Assembly: GCA_023388835.1 (NCBI GenBank)
Contig: JAEWFK010000058.1
Location: 1-10,243 of the forward strand
DNA from: Pseudomonadota bacterium
GTDB lineage: Bacteria > Pseudomonadota > Gammaproteobacteria > Burkholderiales > Burkholderiaceae_B
DNA length: 10,243 bases
Direction: 5' to 3'
Positions 1-8,464 of the stretch are shown in pieces. Made by a program: the position numbers and the translations under genes. The notes under the pieces were generated by a model. That model was not told where the DNA came from. It worked only from the letters and a program-made list of their open reading frames with translations, and did not search any database. The first letter of the stretch is position 1. Each line of letters opens with the position of its first letter.

Positions 1-1035
1 TGGCTCCGGGACAACCCCGACTGGTTCAATTGGCGGGTGGACGGCACCCTGAAGTATGCGGAGAATCCGCCCAAACGCTACGAGGACATCGTCAATCCGG
101 ACTTCTATAGTCCGTTGGCGAGCACGCCCAGACAGGCAGCGCTATGGCGGGCGCTGCGCGACATTGTGCTGTTCTGGGTGCATCAGGGGGTGCGCATCTT
201 CCGGGTGGACAATCCGCACACCAAGCCGCTTCCTTTCTGGCAATGGCTGCTGCGTGAAGTGCATGAGCGTTATCCCGACACCATCTTCCTGTCTGAAGCC
301 TTCACCCGGCCCGCGATGATGTATCGCCTGGCCAAAATCGGCTTTTCGCAGTCCTACACCTACTTTACCTGGCGCAACACAAGGCAGGAATTGACCGATT
401 ACCTGACTGAGCTGAACAGCGCGCCCGTGCGCGACTTCTTCCGGCCGAATTTTTTCGTCAACACCCCCGACATCAATCCCTGGTTCCTGCAGAGTTCAGG
501 CCGGGCTGGCTTTCTGATACGCGCCGTATTGGCGGGCACGCTCTCTGGCTCATGGGGCATGTACAACGGCTTCGAGTTGTGTGTGGCCGAAGCGGTGCCG
601 GGGAAGGAGGAGTATCTGGATTCGGAGAAGTATGAATTACGGCACTGGGACATGGACAGTCCGGGCAACATCATCGAGGAGGTCACTCGATTGAACCGGA
701 TCCGGCGCGGGCATGCCGCCTTGCAAAGCCATCTTGGGGTGAGCTTCCATGAGTCGGGCAACGAGCGGATTCTTTTCTATTCGCGCTTCAGTGCCGAGGG
801 CGACAGTGTGATCCTCGTGGCGGTGAGCATGGACCCTCATCAACGCCAATCGGGCAGGCTCACCCTGCCCCTGGCCGAATGGGGCTTGGCGCACGACGCG
901 CAAGTGCCTATGCACGACCTGTTTGAAGATCGCCGATTCAGGATTCAAGGTCCGTTCCACCACATCGAGCTGACGCCCGAGCGTCCTTTCGTGGTGTGGG
1001 CCCGTGTCCGGGAGCAAAGGGGAGGGATGGCATGA
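1..1035 (+). CDS. glgE: α-1,4-glucan:maltose-1-phosphate maltosyltransferase GlgE, C-terminal half (5' end outside window)
   Basis: GlgE transfers the maltosyl group of maltose 1-phosphate to the non-reducing end of an α-1,4-glucan, releasing phosphate (GH13_3, cytoplasmic). The frame is open from base 1, so the GTG at base 37 is an internal Val, not a start. The 344 residues seen are about the last half of a family of roughly 660-680 residues. The family signature KYAENPPK is at bases 52-75. The nucleophile motif FRVDNPHTKP has its Asp at base 208. The general acid is Glu in LSEAFTRP at base 295, and the third acid is probably Asp in NTPDI at base 469. The Asp-to-Glu spacing of 29 residues matches the Streptomyces enzyme as I recall it (D394, E423). 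A β-sandwich C-terminal domain follows. The stop overlaps the treS start by four bases. Identification is firm; the missing N-terminal half cannot be judged. Confidence 0.96.
   Translation, partial: WLRDNPDWFNWRVDGTLKYAENPPKRYEDIVNPDFYSPLASTPRQAALWRALRDIVLFWVHQGVRIFRVDNPHTKPLPFWQWLLREVHERYPDTIFLSEAFTRPAMMYRLAKIGFSQSYTYFTWRNTRQELTDYLTELNSAPVRDFFRPNFFVNTPDINPWFLQSSGRAGFLIRAVLAGTLSGSWGMYNGFELCVAEAVPGKEEYLDSEKYELRHWDMDSPGNIIEEVTRLNRIRRGHAALQSHLGVSFHESGNERILFYSRFSAEGDSVILVAVSMDPHQRQSGRLTLPLAEWGLAHDAQVPMHDLFEDRRFRIQGPFHHIELTPERPFVVWARVREQRGGMA
1019..1026 (+). promoter_or_regulatory. Shine-Dalgarno for the treS–maltokinase gene
   Basis: GGGGAGGG lies inside the last codons of glgE, five bases before the ATG at 1032. 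It decides that start against the in-frame GTG at 996 and the in-frame ATG at 1065, which lack a comparable purine run. Because it is inside the upstream gene and the two genes overlap as ATGA, translational coupling is likely (inference). Confidence 0.75.
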
Positions 1036-4000
1036 GTACACGACCCAGGCGCGGCCACCGGGTAATGAACGAACCGGGCTGGTACAAGGACGCCGTCATC
1101 TACCAGCTGCATGTGAAGTCGTTCCAGGATTCAAACAATGATGGCAAGGGAGACTTTCCCGGCCTCATCTCGCAGCTGGATTACATCGCGGGGCTGGGTG
1201 TCAATACGGTGTGGCTGCTGCCCTTCTATCCCTCGCCCCGGCGTGATGACGGATACGATATTGCGGAGTACCGCGACGTTCATCCGGAATACGGCACGCT
1301 GGCGGATGTCCGCCGCTTCATCCGGGAAGCGCACGCGCGCAATCTGCGTGTCATCACCGAACTCGTCGTGAACCACACGTCGGACCAGCACGAGTGGTTC
1401 CAGCGCGCGCGGCGCGCCCGCCCCGGATCGGCGGCCCGGGACTTTTACGTATGGTCGGATGACGACCAGCGTTATAGCGGCACCCGCATCATTTTCTGCG
1501 ACACCGAAAAATCCAACTGGACGTGGGACCCGGAGGCGGGCGCTTATTTCTGGCACCGCTTCTATTCGCATCAGCCCGACCTGAACTATGACAACCCGCG
1601 CGTGCTCAGGGAGGTCATCAGCGTGATGCGCTTCTGGCTGGACATGGGGGTGGACGGCCTGCGACTGGATGCCGTGCCCTATCTGGTTGAACGCGAAGGC
1701 ACCAATAACGAGAACCTGCCCGAAACGCATGCGGTGCTGCGCGAGATCAGGGCGGTACTTGACCGCCACTATCCCGACCGCCTGCTGCTGGCGGAGGCCA
1801 ACCAGTGGCCCGAGGATGCCCAGGAGTACTTCGGCAACGGCGACGAATGCCACATGTCCTTTCACTTTCCGCTCATGCCGCGGATGTACATGGCGATTGC
1901 CCGGGCCGATCGCTTTCCGATCACCGACATCATGCAGCAGACGCCCGAGATTCCGGAAAGCTGCCAATGGGCGATCTTTCTGCGCAACCACGACGAGCTG
2001 ACGCTCGAAATGGTAACCAGCAGCGAGCGGGACTACCTCTGGGAAGTCTATGCCGCGGACAAGCAGGCGCGGATCAATCTGGGCATCCGCCGCCGGCTGG
2101 CACCCCTGCTCGAACGCGACAGGCGGCGCATCGAACTCATGACCAGCCTGCTGTTGTCCATGCCTGGCACGCCGGTCCTTTATTACGGCGACGAGATCGG
2201 AATGGGGGACAACATCCACCTGGGCGACCGCGACGGCGTGCGCACCCCCATGCAGTGGTCGGCGGACCGGAATGGCGGTTTTTCGCGAGCCGACCCCGAA
2301 CAGCTGATCCTGCCCATGCTCCAAGGGCCGCTGTACGGCTTTGAGGCTGTCAACGTCGAGGCGCAGCAGCGCGATCCTCATTCGCTCTTGAACTGGACTC
2401 GCCGCATGCTGGCCAAGCGCCAGCAGACCCGTGTGTTCGGCCGGGGAACCTTGCGTTTCCTTTACCCCGGCAACCGCAAGATTCTGGCTTATCTGCGCGA
2501 GTACGAAGGCGAAGTGCTGATGTGCGTGGCGAACTTGTCGAATGCGTCTCAGCCGGTCGAGCTGGAGCTTTCAGAGATGTCGGGCCGTGTTCCGGTCGAG
2601 CTGCTGGGTGGTACGCCGTTTCCGACCATCGGCGAACTAACGTATCTGCTCACCCTGCCTCCCTACGGGTTCTACTGGTTTGAACTGAGCGCCAGCGCCA
2701 ATCCCCCCGTGTGGCACGCCGTCTCGCCTCCGCAGTTGCCGGAATTCTCGACGCTGGTGCTGCGCAAGCGCCGGGGCTATCAGATGCTGGAACGGTCGGC
2801 GCGCATGCTGAATGAACAGGTTCTGCCACGCTACCTGTCCAATCAGCGCTGGTTCCCCGATCGCGAAGCCTCGGATGCAGTGCGTGTGCTCTACATGGAG
2901 CCGGCGCCGGGGGAGACGGATGTCTTCATGGCGGAAGTGTGTGTGGGCGACGCCGAGCGAGGAGACAGCTGGTTCGTTCCGCTGGCCATGATCTGGGCGG
3001 AAAACATCGAGGGCATGCCGCTGCAGTACGCTCTGGCCAGGGTGCGTCGCGGAGCGGAAGTCGGCTTCCTGACAGAAGCCTACACCTTGCCGTCCTTCGT
3101 CCTCTCTCTGTTGGACAACCTGGTCAGCCGCAAGGAAGTTCCCCTGCCGCTGGAAGGCGAGCGCGCCATGCTGCAGTTTCATGGCGAGCCCGGCCTCAGG
3201 CAGCTGACATGGTCGGCCGACACATCGGTGGACTGGTTCCATGGCGAACAGTCCAACAGCACCGTGCTCGTCGGCGAGGACATCATGTTCAAGCTTCTCA
3301 GGCATGTGGTGCCGGGGGTCCATCCAGAAGCGGAGATGACGCGCCGGCTGACTCAGGCGGGCTTTGCCAATGCGCCCGAGTTGCTCGGTGAAATCCTGCG
3401 TGTCAGCGCGGACGGCACGCCGCACAGCCTGGCTCTGGTGCATCGGCGCGTGCACAACCAGGGCGACGCCTGGACGTGGACGCAGGAGTTCCTGAAGCGC
3501 AGCCTGGAGAGTGCGACACTCACCGGCGAGAGCGGCGAAGACTATGACGAGGAACTGGCGCCCTACGAAGCGGTTGCCGGCATGATCGGACGACGCCTGG
3601 CGCAAATGCATGGCGTGCTGTCCCAGCGTTCGGAGGATCCCGCCTTCGCCCCGGAAGTGGTGGACTCCGCGGCCGCCGGCCGCTGGGCGAACTCCATACG
3701 CGGCATGCTGGCATCCGCCTTCCAGGCCTGCGCCAAGCACCCGGATGATCTCGACGAGGACGCCGCGCGGCTTCTGGAGTCGATGAAGGAGAATCGTTCC
3801 CGCATCGAAGCGGAGATCGACCGTTGCGCCCAGTTGGCGGTTGGCTCGCTGCAGATCCGTATCCACGGCGACTTGCATCTGGGGCAAGTCCTGATCGCCC
3901 AAGGCGATGTCCACTTCATCGATTTCGAAGGCGAGCCCGTTCGTTCGCTTGAGGAGCGACGGGCCTTGTCCCTTCCCTGGAGGGACTTGGCGGGGCTGCT

Positions 4001-4430
4001 GCGCTCGTTCGACTATGCCGTTTCGGCCTTCGATTCCCAGCCGCTCGCCGGAGCGGGAAGCTCCACCGCCGTGGCGGCGGAAGTGGAGGTCCTTGCAGTC
4101 CCTGATACGCCCGGGCTGTCGGAGCGACGGCACGAACTGGTCATCCGTTTCTGCCGGGCGGCGACCGAGGCGCTGCTGGCCAGCTACCACGCAGAGACCG
4201 AGGTGTGGGAACTGGCCAACGGACGCAGCGCGCCTTTGCTGCCGCCCGACTTGCGATCCCGTAAAGTCCTTCTGGACCTCGCGCTGCTCGAGAAGGCCGC
4301 TTATGAAATCTGCTACGAAGCGGCGCATCGCCCCGATTGGATAGCGGTTCCCGTGCGCGGCCTGCATCGCGTGGCGCAGAGGCTGCTACGTGGGCAGGAA
4401 GCGCCGGAGAGTCAGGGAGAGGAGTCGTGA
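1032..4430 (+). CDS. treS: Bifunctional trehalose synthase / maltokinase (TreS–Mak fusion)
   Basis: A 1132-residue fusion. The N-terminal TreS part (about 1-552, GH13_16) isomerises trehalose and maltose; the C-terminal part (about 580-1132, aminoglycoside-phosphotransferase-like fold, Mak/Pep2) phosphorylates maltose with ATP to maltose 1-phosphate, the GlgE substrate. TreS evidence: YKDAVIYQLHVKSF near the start, VVNHTSDQHEWF, the nucleophile D213 in GLRLDAVPY, E255 in LLAEANQ, and D321 in RNHDEL. Mak evidence: the N-cap signature NQRWF (604-608), a probable ATP-site K754 in MFKLLRH, NQGDAW (809-814), the catalytic loop HGDLHLGQ with D947, and the metal-binding IDFEGEP with D964. A hydrophilic, Ala/Ser-rich stretch at about 1000-1035 looks like a variable loop. 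The start is ATG 1032, supported by its Shine-Dalgarno; ATG 1065 (M12) would remove an Arg-rich leader and is the alternative. The stop shares one base with glgB. Fusion of the two activities is common in Proteobacteria. Confidence 0.95.
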   Translation: MSTRPRRGHRVMNEPGWYKDAVIYQLHVKSFQDSNNDGKGDFPGLISQLDYIAGLGVNTVWLLPFYPSPRRDDGYDIAEYRDVHPEYGTLADVRRFIREAHARNLRVITELVVNHTSDQHEWFQRARRARPGSAARDFYVWSDDDQRYSGTRIIFCDTEKSNWTWDPEAGAYFWHRFYSHQPDLNYDNPRVLREVISVMRFWLDMGVDGLRLDAVPYLVEREGTNNENLPETHAVLREIRAVLDRHYPDRLLLAEANQWPEDAQEYFGNGDECHMSFHFPLMPRMYMAIARADRFPITDIMQQTPEIPESCQWAIFLRNHDELTLEMVTSSERDYLWEVYAADKQARINLGIRRRLAPLLERDRRRIELMTSLLLSMPGTPVLYYGDEIGMGDNIHLGDRDGVRTPMQWSADRNGGFSRADPEQLILPMLQGPLYGFEAVNVEAQQRDPHSLLNWTRRMLAKRQQTRVFGRGTLRFLYPGNRKILAYLREYEGEVLMCVANLSNASQPVELELSEMSGRVPVELLGGTPFPTIGELTYLLTLPPYGFYWFELSASANPPVWHAVSPPQLPEFSTLVLRKRRGYQMLERSARMLNEQVLPRYLSNQRWFPDREASDAVRVLYMEPAPGETDVFMAEVCVGDAERGDSWFVPLAMIWAENIEGMPLQYALARVRRGAEVGFLTEAYTLPSFVLSLLDNLVSRKEVPLPLEGERAMLQFHGEPGLRQLTWSADTSVDWFHGEQSNSTVLVGEDIMFKLLRHVVPGVHPEAEMTRRLTQAGFANAPELLGEILRVSADGTPHSLALVHRRVHNQGDAWTWTQEFLKRSLESATLTGESGEDYDEELAPYEAVAGMIGRRLAQMHGVLSQRSEDPAFAPEVVDSAAAGRWANSIRGMLASAFQACAKHPDDLDEDAARLLESMKENRSRIEAEIDRCAQLAVGSLQIRIHGDLHLGQVLIAQGDVHFIDFEGEPVRSLEERRALSLPWRDLAGLLRSFDYAVSAFDSQPLAGAGSSTAVAAEVEVLAVPDTPGLSERRHELVIRFCRAATEALLASYHAETEVWELANGRSAPLLPPDLRSRKVLLDLALLEKAAYEICYEAAHRPDWIAVPVRGLHRVAQRLLRGQEAPESQGEES
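4415..4424 (+). promoter_or_regulatory. Shine-Dalgarno for glgB
   Basis: GGGAGAGGAG ends five bases before the ATG at 4430 and lies within the last codons of the treS–mak gene. It supports ATG 4430 rather than the start at 4337 far inside the upstream gene. The GTG at 4427 immediately before is an in-frame alternative, but it would be only two bases from the purine run. Confidence 0.72.
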
Positions 4431-6343
4431 TGGCACATGAAGCATTGCTCGGTGAACTGGACCTGCACTTGATTTCCGAAGGGCGACACTGGAATCTTGC
4501 GGACTGTCTCGGCGCCCACGCGATGGAGCACGCCGGGCGGGAAGGCGTGCGTTTTGCTGTCTGGGCGCCCAACGCCCGCAGTGTCTCGGTTGTCGGGGAC
4601 TTCAACGACTGGGACGGCCGAAGTCATCCAATGCATCTACGTCGCGAAGGCGGGATCTGGGAGGCCTTCATTCCCGACGCGAAAGTGGGGTCCCGATACA
4701 AGTACGAGCTCCATGATTCCCATGGGCATCTGCTTCCCTTGAAGGCCGATCCGCTCGCCAGGCAGACGGAATTGCCGCCGGCCACGGCGTCGATCGTTCC
4801 TGAAACGGAGGCGTTTTCATGGACGGACGACGAATGGATGCAAAGCCGTGCAATGCGGCAGGCGCTGGATGCGCCCCTGTCCATCTACGAAGTGCATTTC
4901 GGATCGTGGCGCCGCGGTGGACGCATGGGCGACACCGATTGGAGCGGCGTGGGCGACGAGCTCATACGCTATGCCGTGGACATGGGATATACCCACATCG
5001 AGCTTTTGCCCGTTACGGAGCATCCATTCGGCGGTTCGTGGGGATACCAGCCGCTGGGCCTGTTCGCCCCGACGGCGCGTCACGGGACGCCGGCTGAGTT
5101 CGCCGCTTTTGTCGACGCCTGCCATGCCGCCGGCCTGGGGGTGATTCTGGATTGGGTGCCGGCGCATTTCCCCACCGATGAGCATGGGCTGGCACGTTTC
5201 GATGGAACCTTTCTTTATGAGCACGCCGATCCGCGCCAGGGCTTTCACCCAGACTGGAACACGCTGATCTACAACTTCGGCCGGAACGAAGTGCGCAACT
5301 TTCTATTGGCCAGCGCTCTGGAATGGACGCGCCGCTACCATGTGGACGGCCTGAGGGTGGATGCCGTGGCGTCCATGCTTTACCTCGACTACAGCCGCCA
5401 GCCGGGCCAGTGGCAACCCAATGCATACGGCGGACGCGAGAACCTCGAAGCGGTCAGTTTCCTGCAGGATCTGAACACGCTGGTTTCCAAGGAAACGCCG
5501 GGCGCCATGGTGATTGCCGAAGAGTCGACGGCGTGGCCCGGTGTGACGGCGCCCGTCCACACCGGCGGCCTGGGCTTCCAGTACAAATGGAACATGGGTT
5601 GGATGCACGATACCCTGCGCTACATGGGCCATGATCCCATCCATCGGCGCTACCACCACCACGACATGACTTTCGGCATGGTCTACGCCCGGACGGAGCA
5701 CTTCATCCTTCCCTTGTCCCACGATGAGGTCGTGCACGGCAAGGGCTCGCTTCTGACCCGCATGCCGGGCGACGACTGGCGCAAGTTTGCCAATCTGCGC
5801 GCCTATTTCGGTTTCATGTGGGGGCACCCCGGAAAGAAGCTGCTGTTCATGGGCGGGGATATTGCTCAACGCAGTGAATGGAACCACGACGGCGAAGTCG
5901 ATTGGCGCGCACTGGAGGACATCGGGCATGCCGGCGTGCAGGCCGTGGTGCGCGATTTGAATGCGCTCTATCGCCGACATCCCGCCTTGCATGCCGCCGA
6001 CACAGACCCTGACGGATTCGCTTGGGTGGTGGGTGACGACATCGAAAACAGCGTGTTCGGATTCCTGCGTCGCCATGCGGGCGAATGCGTGCTGGTGTTG
6101 TGCAACATGACGCCCGTCCCGCGCGAAAACTATCGTGTCGGTGTGCCGGCCGGCGGCTACTGGAAAGAACTGATCAACACCGATGCTTCCGTTTACGGTG
6201 GTTCAGGCTTGGGCAACCGGGGCGGCGTTCACGCCGGGGACGAAGCCTCGCACGGCTGGCCGCACTGCCTCGATCTCGTGCTTCCCCCGCTTGCCACGCT
6301 CATGCTGATGCCAGGCAGTGCCTCTGAAGGAGACCGTCCATGA
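4430..6343 (+). CDS. glgB: 1,4-α-glucan branching enzyme GlgB, short form without the extra N-terminal domain
   Basis: GlgB cleaves an α-1,4 segment and reattaches it in α-1,6 linkage, branching the glucan extended by GlgE. The 637-residue product has a CBM48-like β-sandwich at about 35-125 (FAVWAPNARSVSVVGDFNDWDG), the GH13_9 barrel, and an all-β C-terminal domain. Visible motifs are DWVPAHFP (D241), the nucleophile D311 in GLRVDAVASM, the acid E364 in VIAEES, and D432 in LSHDEVVHGKGS. All four spacings agree with E. coli GlgB (D335, D405, E458, D526) at a constant offset of 94, so the catalytic part has no net insertion or deletion. The offset means that the N-terminal N1 domain of the 728-residue E. 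coli enzyme is absent. The usual MGxEFxQ motif reads MGGDIAQ here (D477). The gene overlaps treS by one base and glgX by four. Confidence 0.96.
   Translation: MAHEALLGELDLHLISEGRHWNLADCLGAHAMEHAGREGVRFAVWAPNARSVSVVGDFNDWDGRSHPMHLRREGGIWEAFIPDAKVGSRYKYELHDSHGHLLPLKADPLARQTELPPATASIVPETEAFSWTDDEWMQSRAMRQALDAPLSIYEVHFGSWRRGGRMGDTDWSGVGDELIRYAVDMGYTHIELLPVTEHPFGGSWGYQPLGLFAPTARHGTPAEFAAFVDACHAAGLGVILDWVPAHFPTDEHGLARFDGTFLYEHADPRQGFHPDWNTLIYNFGRNEVRNFLLASALEWTRRYHVDGLRVDAVASMLYLDYSRQPGQWQPNAYGGRENLEAVSFLQDLNTLVSKETPGAMVIAEESTAWPGVTAPVHTGGLGFQYKWNMGWMHDTLRYMGHDPIHRRYHHHDMTFGMVYARTEHFILPLSHDEVVHGKGSLLTRMPGDDWRKFANLRAYFGFMWGHPGKKLLFMGGDIAQRSEWNHDGEVDWRALEDIGHAGVQAVVRDLNALYRRHPALHAADTDPDGFAWVVGDDIENSVFGFLRRHAGECVLVLCNMTPVPRENYRVGVPAGGYWKELINTDASVYGGSGLGNRGGVHAGDEASHGWPHCLDLVLPPLATLMLMPGSASEGDRP
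6326..6333 (+). promoter_or_regulatory. Shine-Dalgarno for glgX
   Basis: GAAGGAGA lies in the last codons of glgB, six bases before ATG 6340. That ATG overlaps the glgB stop as ATGA. It fixes the glgX start, which also leaves the protein beginning shortly before the conserved family sequence (GKPYPLGASFDG). Confidence 0.72.
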
Positions 6344-8463
6344 AGGCTGGCATTCAGCGTTTGCCGGAGCTGGAAGCCGGTAAGCCCTATCCGCTAGGCG
6401 CCAGCTTCGACGGCTCCGGCATCAACTTTGCGGTGTTTTCGGCGCATGCCTGGAAGATCGAACTGTGTCTCTTCGATTCGCAAGGCCGCCGGGAACTCCG
6501 GCGCATGGCCCTGCCGGAATGCACAGACGAGATCTGGCATGGGTATCTGCCGGGCGCCGAACCGGGCCTGGTCTATGGCTACCGGGCGCATGGGCCTTAT
6601 GATCCGCGCCATGGCCATCGCTTCAATCCGCACAAGCTCCTGATCGACCCATACGCTCGGCAGTTGCTGGGCGAATTGCGGTGGAGCGACGCGGTGTTCG
6701 GCTACCGGGTCCAGCACCCCAAGGCCGACTTGGCCATGGACCGAAGGGATTCGGCCTCACTGGTGCCCAAATGCGTCGTCACCGGCGATATGTTCGATTG
6801 GGGAAGGTCCGGGCGCCCCGATGTACCGTGGGACCAGACCATTATTTACGAAGCGCATGTGAAAGGCATCTCGATGATGCAGCCCGGGCTGTCCGAGCCG
6901 ATGCGCGGGACGGTTGGAGCGCTCACCGACCCCCGTTTCATGGACCACTTGCGGCAGACGGGCGTGACCACCATCGAGTTATTGCCCGTGCACGCCTTTC
7001 TGCAGGATCACTTCCTGGTTGAGCGCGGACTGCGTAATTACTGGGGCTACAACACCTTGGCTTTCTTCGCGCCGGAGCCGGCTTACCTGTCCGGCGGCAA
7101 TCCCAATGATCTGCGGCGCGCGATCCAGGGCCTGCAGGCGAACGGCTTCGAGGTGATTCTCGATGTGGTCTACAACCACACGGCCGAAGGCAATGAACTG
7201 GGCCCCACCTTATCGTGGCGCGGGCTGGACAATGCGAGCTACTACCGGCTGATGCCGGGCGAGGAGCGTTACTACATCAATGATACCGGTTGCGGAAATA
7301 CCGTGAACCTGTCCCATCCGCGCGTGCTGCAGATGGTGATGGACTCCCTGCGGTACTGGGCGGAAAGCTATCGCATTGACGGCTTTCGCTTCGACCTGGG
7401 AGTGACGCTGGGCCGCGAAGGAACGGGCTACGATCCCGGGTCTGGCTTCTTCGATGCCATTTTGCAGGACCCGGTGCTGTCCCGGCTCAAACTGATTTCC
7501 GAACCCTGGGATATCGGCCCCGACGGCTATCAGCTCGGCAATCATCCGCCTGGCTTCGCCGAATGGAACGACCGCTTCCGGGACACCTTGCGTCGCTTCT
7601 GGAAGGGCGACGCGGGCGTTCGCCCTGAGCTGGCGACACGCATGGCGGGATCGCCCGATTTCTTCGACCGGCGCTTCCGGTCTCCGTGGGCGTCGATCAA
7701 CTATCTGGCTTCGCATGATGGACTCACCGCGTATGATGTCGTCTGCTACAACGAAAAGCACAACGAAGACAATGGCGACGGCAACGCCGATGGACATGCG
7801 GAGAATCATTCCCGTAACTGGGGGGCGGAAGGGCCTTCCCGCGACCGCCAGATCAATGCCACGCGCGAGCGGGTGTTGCGCTCCATGCTCGCGACCGTGT
7901 TCCTCTCCAATGGAACACCCATGTTGCTGGCGGGCGACGAGCTGGGCAATTCGCAGCGCGGAAACAACAACGCATATTGTCAGGACAATGAGCTCTCATG
8001 GCTGGACTTGCGCCAACTCGACATGCCGACAGGCCGCGAGCTCTCGAATTTCGTCAGCAGGGTGGCCCGTCTGCGCAGAGAGCATCCGTCCCTGCGCATG
8101 GGCCGTTTTCTCGATAACAACGCCGATGTGATCCCCGGCATCAAGCGTCTGCAATGGTTCGACCTGGACGGATCCACCATGAGCGACGCTGCCTGGGAAT
8201 TCGGGGAAGGTCGGGTTCTGGGGTTGCAGCGGGCCTGCCCGCTGAATGAAGACCGTGTCGAAGTATCAATGGTGCTCGTCAACGGCGGCGATGGAGATAT
8301 CGACTTTGTGCTGCCGGACTCGCCATGCGCCTGGCAGCGGGTGCTGGACACCACGAATCTCAGAGCCGAGGCAGTGGCGGTGCAGACGCCCCAAGTGAAA
8401 GTATGCGCCCATGCGCTCATCTTGTTGATGGGCTACGTGGACCCGGACGCAGGGAGACGCTGA
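6340..8463 (+). CDS. glgX: Glycogen debranching enzyme GlgX (isoamylase type)
   Basis: GlgX hydrolyses α-1,6 branch linkages of glycogen, in the best-studied members preferring short stubs left by phosphorylase (GH13_11, cytoplasmic). The product is 707 residues, within the usual range of about 650-720. A CBM48-type β-sandwich occupies about 1-120, beginning with PYPLGASFDGSGINFAVFSA. The barrel shows IIYEAHVKG, DVVYNH (D275-H280), the nucleophile D352 in IDGFRFDLG, the acid E388 in LISEPWDIGP, and D460 in SHDGLTAYDVV. It is followed by the family-specific YNEKHNEDNGDGN loop, which separates GlgX from TreZ, GlgB and pullulanase. A small β C-terminal domain ends the protein. The overlap with glgB and the single-base gap to treZ put it in the same transcript. 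In this setting it would supply linear chains to TreY/TreZ as well as recycle glycogen; that role is inferred from context. Confidence 0.95.
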   Translation: MKAGIQRLPELEAGKPYPLGASFDGSGINFAVFSAHAWKIELCLFDSQGRRELRRMALPECTDEIWHGYLPGAEPGLVYGYRAHGPYDPRHGHRFNPHKLLIDPYARQLLGELRWSDAVFGYRVQHPKADLAMDRRDSASLVPKCVVTGDMFDWGRSGRPDVPWDQTIIYEAHVKGISMMQPGLSEPMRGTVGALTDPRFMDHLRQTGVTTIELLPVHAFLQDHFLVERGLRNYWGYNTLAFFAPEPAYLSGGNPNDLRRAIQGLQANGFEVILDVVYNHTAEGNELGPTLSWRGLDNASYYRLMPGEERYYINDTGCGNTVNLSHPRVLQMVMDSLRYWAESYRIDGFRFDLGVTLGREGTGYDPGSGFFDAILQDPVLSRLKLISEPWDIGPDGYQLGNHPPGFAEWNDRFRDTLRRFWKGDAGVRPELATRMAGSPDFFDRRFRSPWASINYLASHDGLTAYDVVCYNEKHNEDNGDGNADGHAENHSRNWGAEGPSRDRQINATRERVLRSMLATVFLSNGTPMLLAGDELGNSQRGNNNAYCQDNELSWLDLRQLDMPTGRELSNFVSRVARLRREHPSLRMGRFLDNNADVIPGIKRLQWFDLDGSTMSDAAWEFGEGRVLGLQRACPLNEDRVEVSMVLVNGGDGDIDFVLPDSPCAWQRVLDTTNLRAEAVAVQTPQVKVCAHALILLMGYVDPDAGRR
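8451..8457 (+). promoter_or_regulatory. Shine-Dalgarno for treZ
   Basis: AGGGAGA lies in the last codons of glgX, seven bases before ATG 8465. It favours this start over the in-frame ATG at 8504 (residue 14), which has only a weak GGGG nearby. Confidence 0.7.
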
Positions 8464-8464
8464 C

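Noticed and set aside
996..1031. Upstream GTG start for the treS gene at 996
   Set aside because: It would overlap glgE by 40 bases and add residues unlike the family. The strong Shine-Dalgarno at 1019-1026 serves ATG 1032.
1402..1432. Alternating CG-rich stretch in treS
   Set aside because: It encodes an Arg/Ala-rich surface segment (RARRARPG) in frame; codon bias in a GC-rich gene explains it.
1131..2381. Antisense open frame (416 codons) opposite the TreS catalytic domain
   Set aside because: Same pattern: a mirror of a strongly coding + strand gene, with no motif, no Shine-Dalgarno that I can see and no neighbours on that strand.
2637..4367. Long antisense open frame (576 codons) opposite the maltokinase region
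   Set aside because: It lies wholly opposite a clearly conserved enzyme domain. The translation is rich in His, Arg, Gln and Gly with no recognisable domain, as expected for the antisense of a GC-rich gene.
4337..4429. Upstream start for glgB at 4337
   Set aside because: The extra 31 residues are a shadow of the maltokinase C-terminus and do not resemble a branching enzyme N1 domain. ATG 4430 has a proper Shine-Dalgarno.
5303..6076. Antisense open frame (257 codons) opposite glgB
   Set aside because: Shadow of the GlgB barrel coding sequence; low-complexity composition and no domain.
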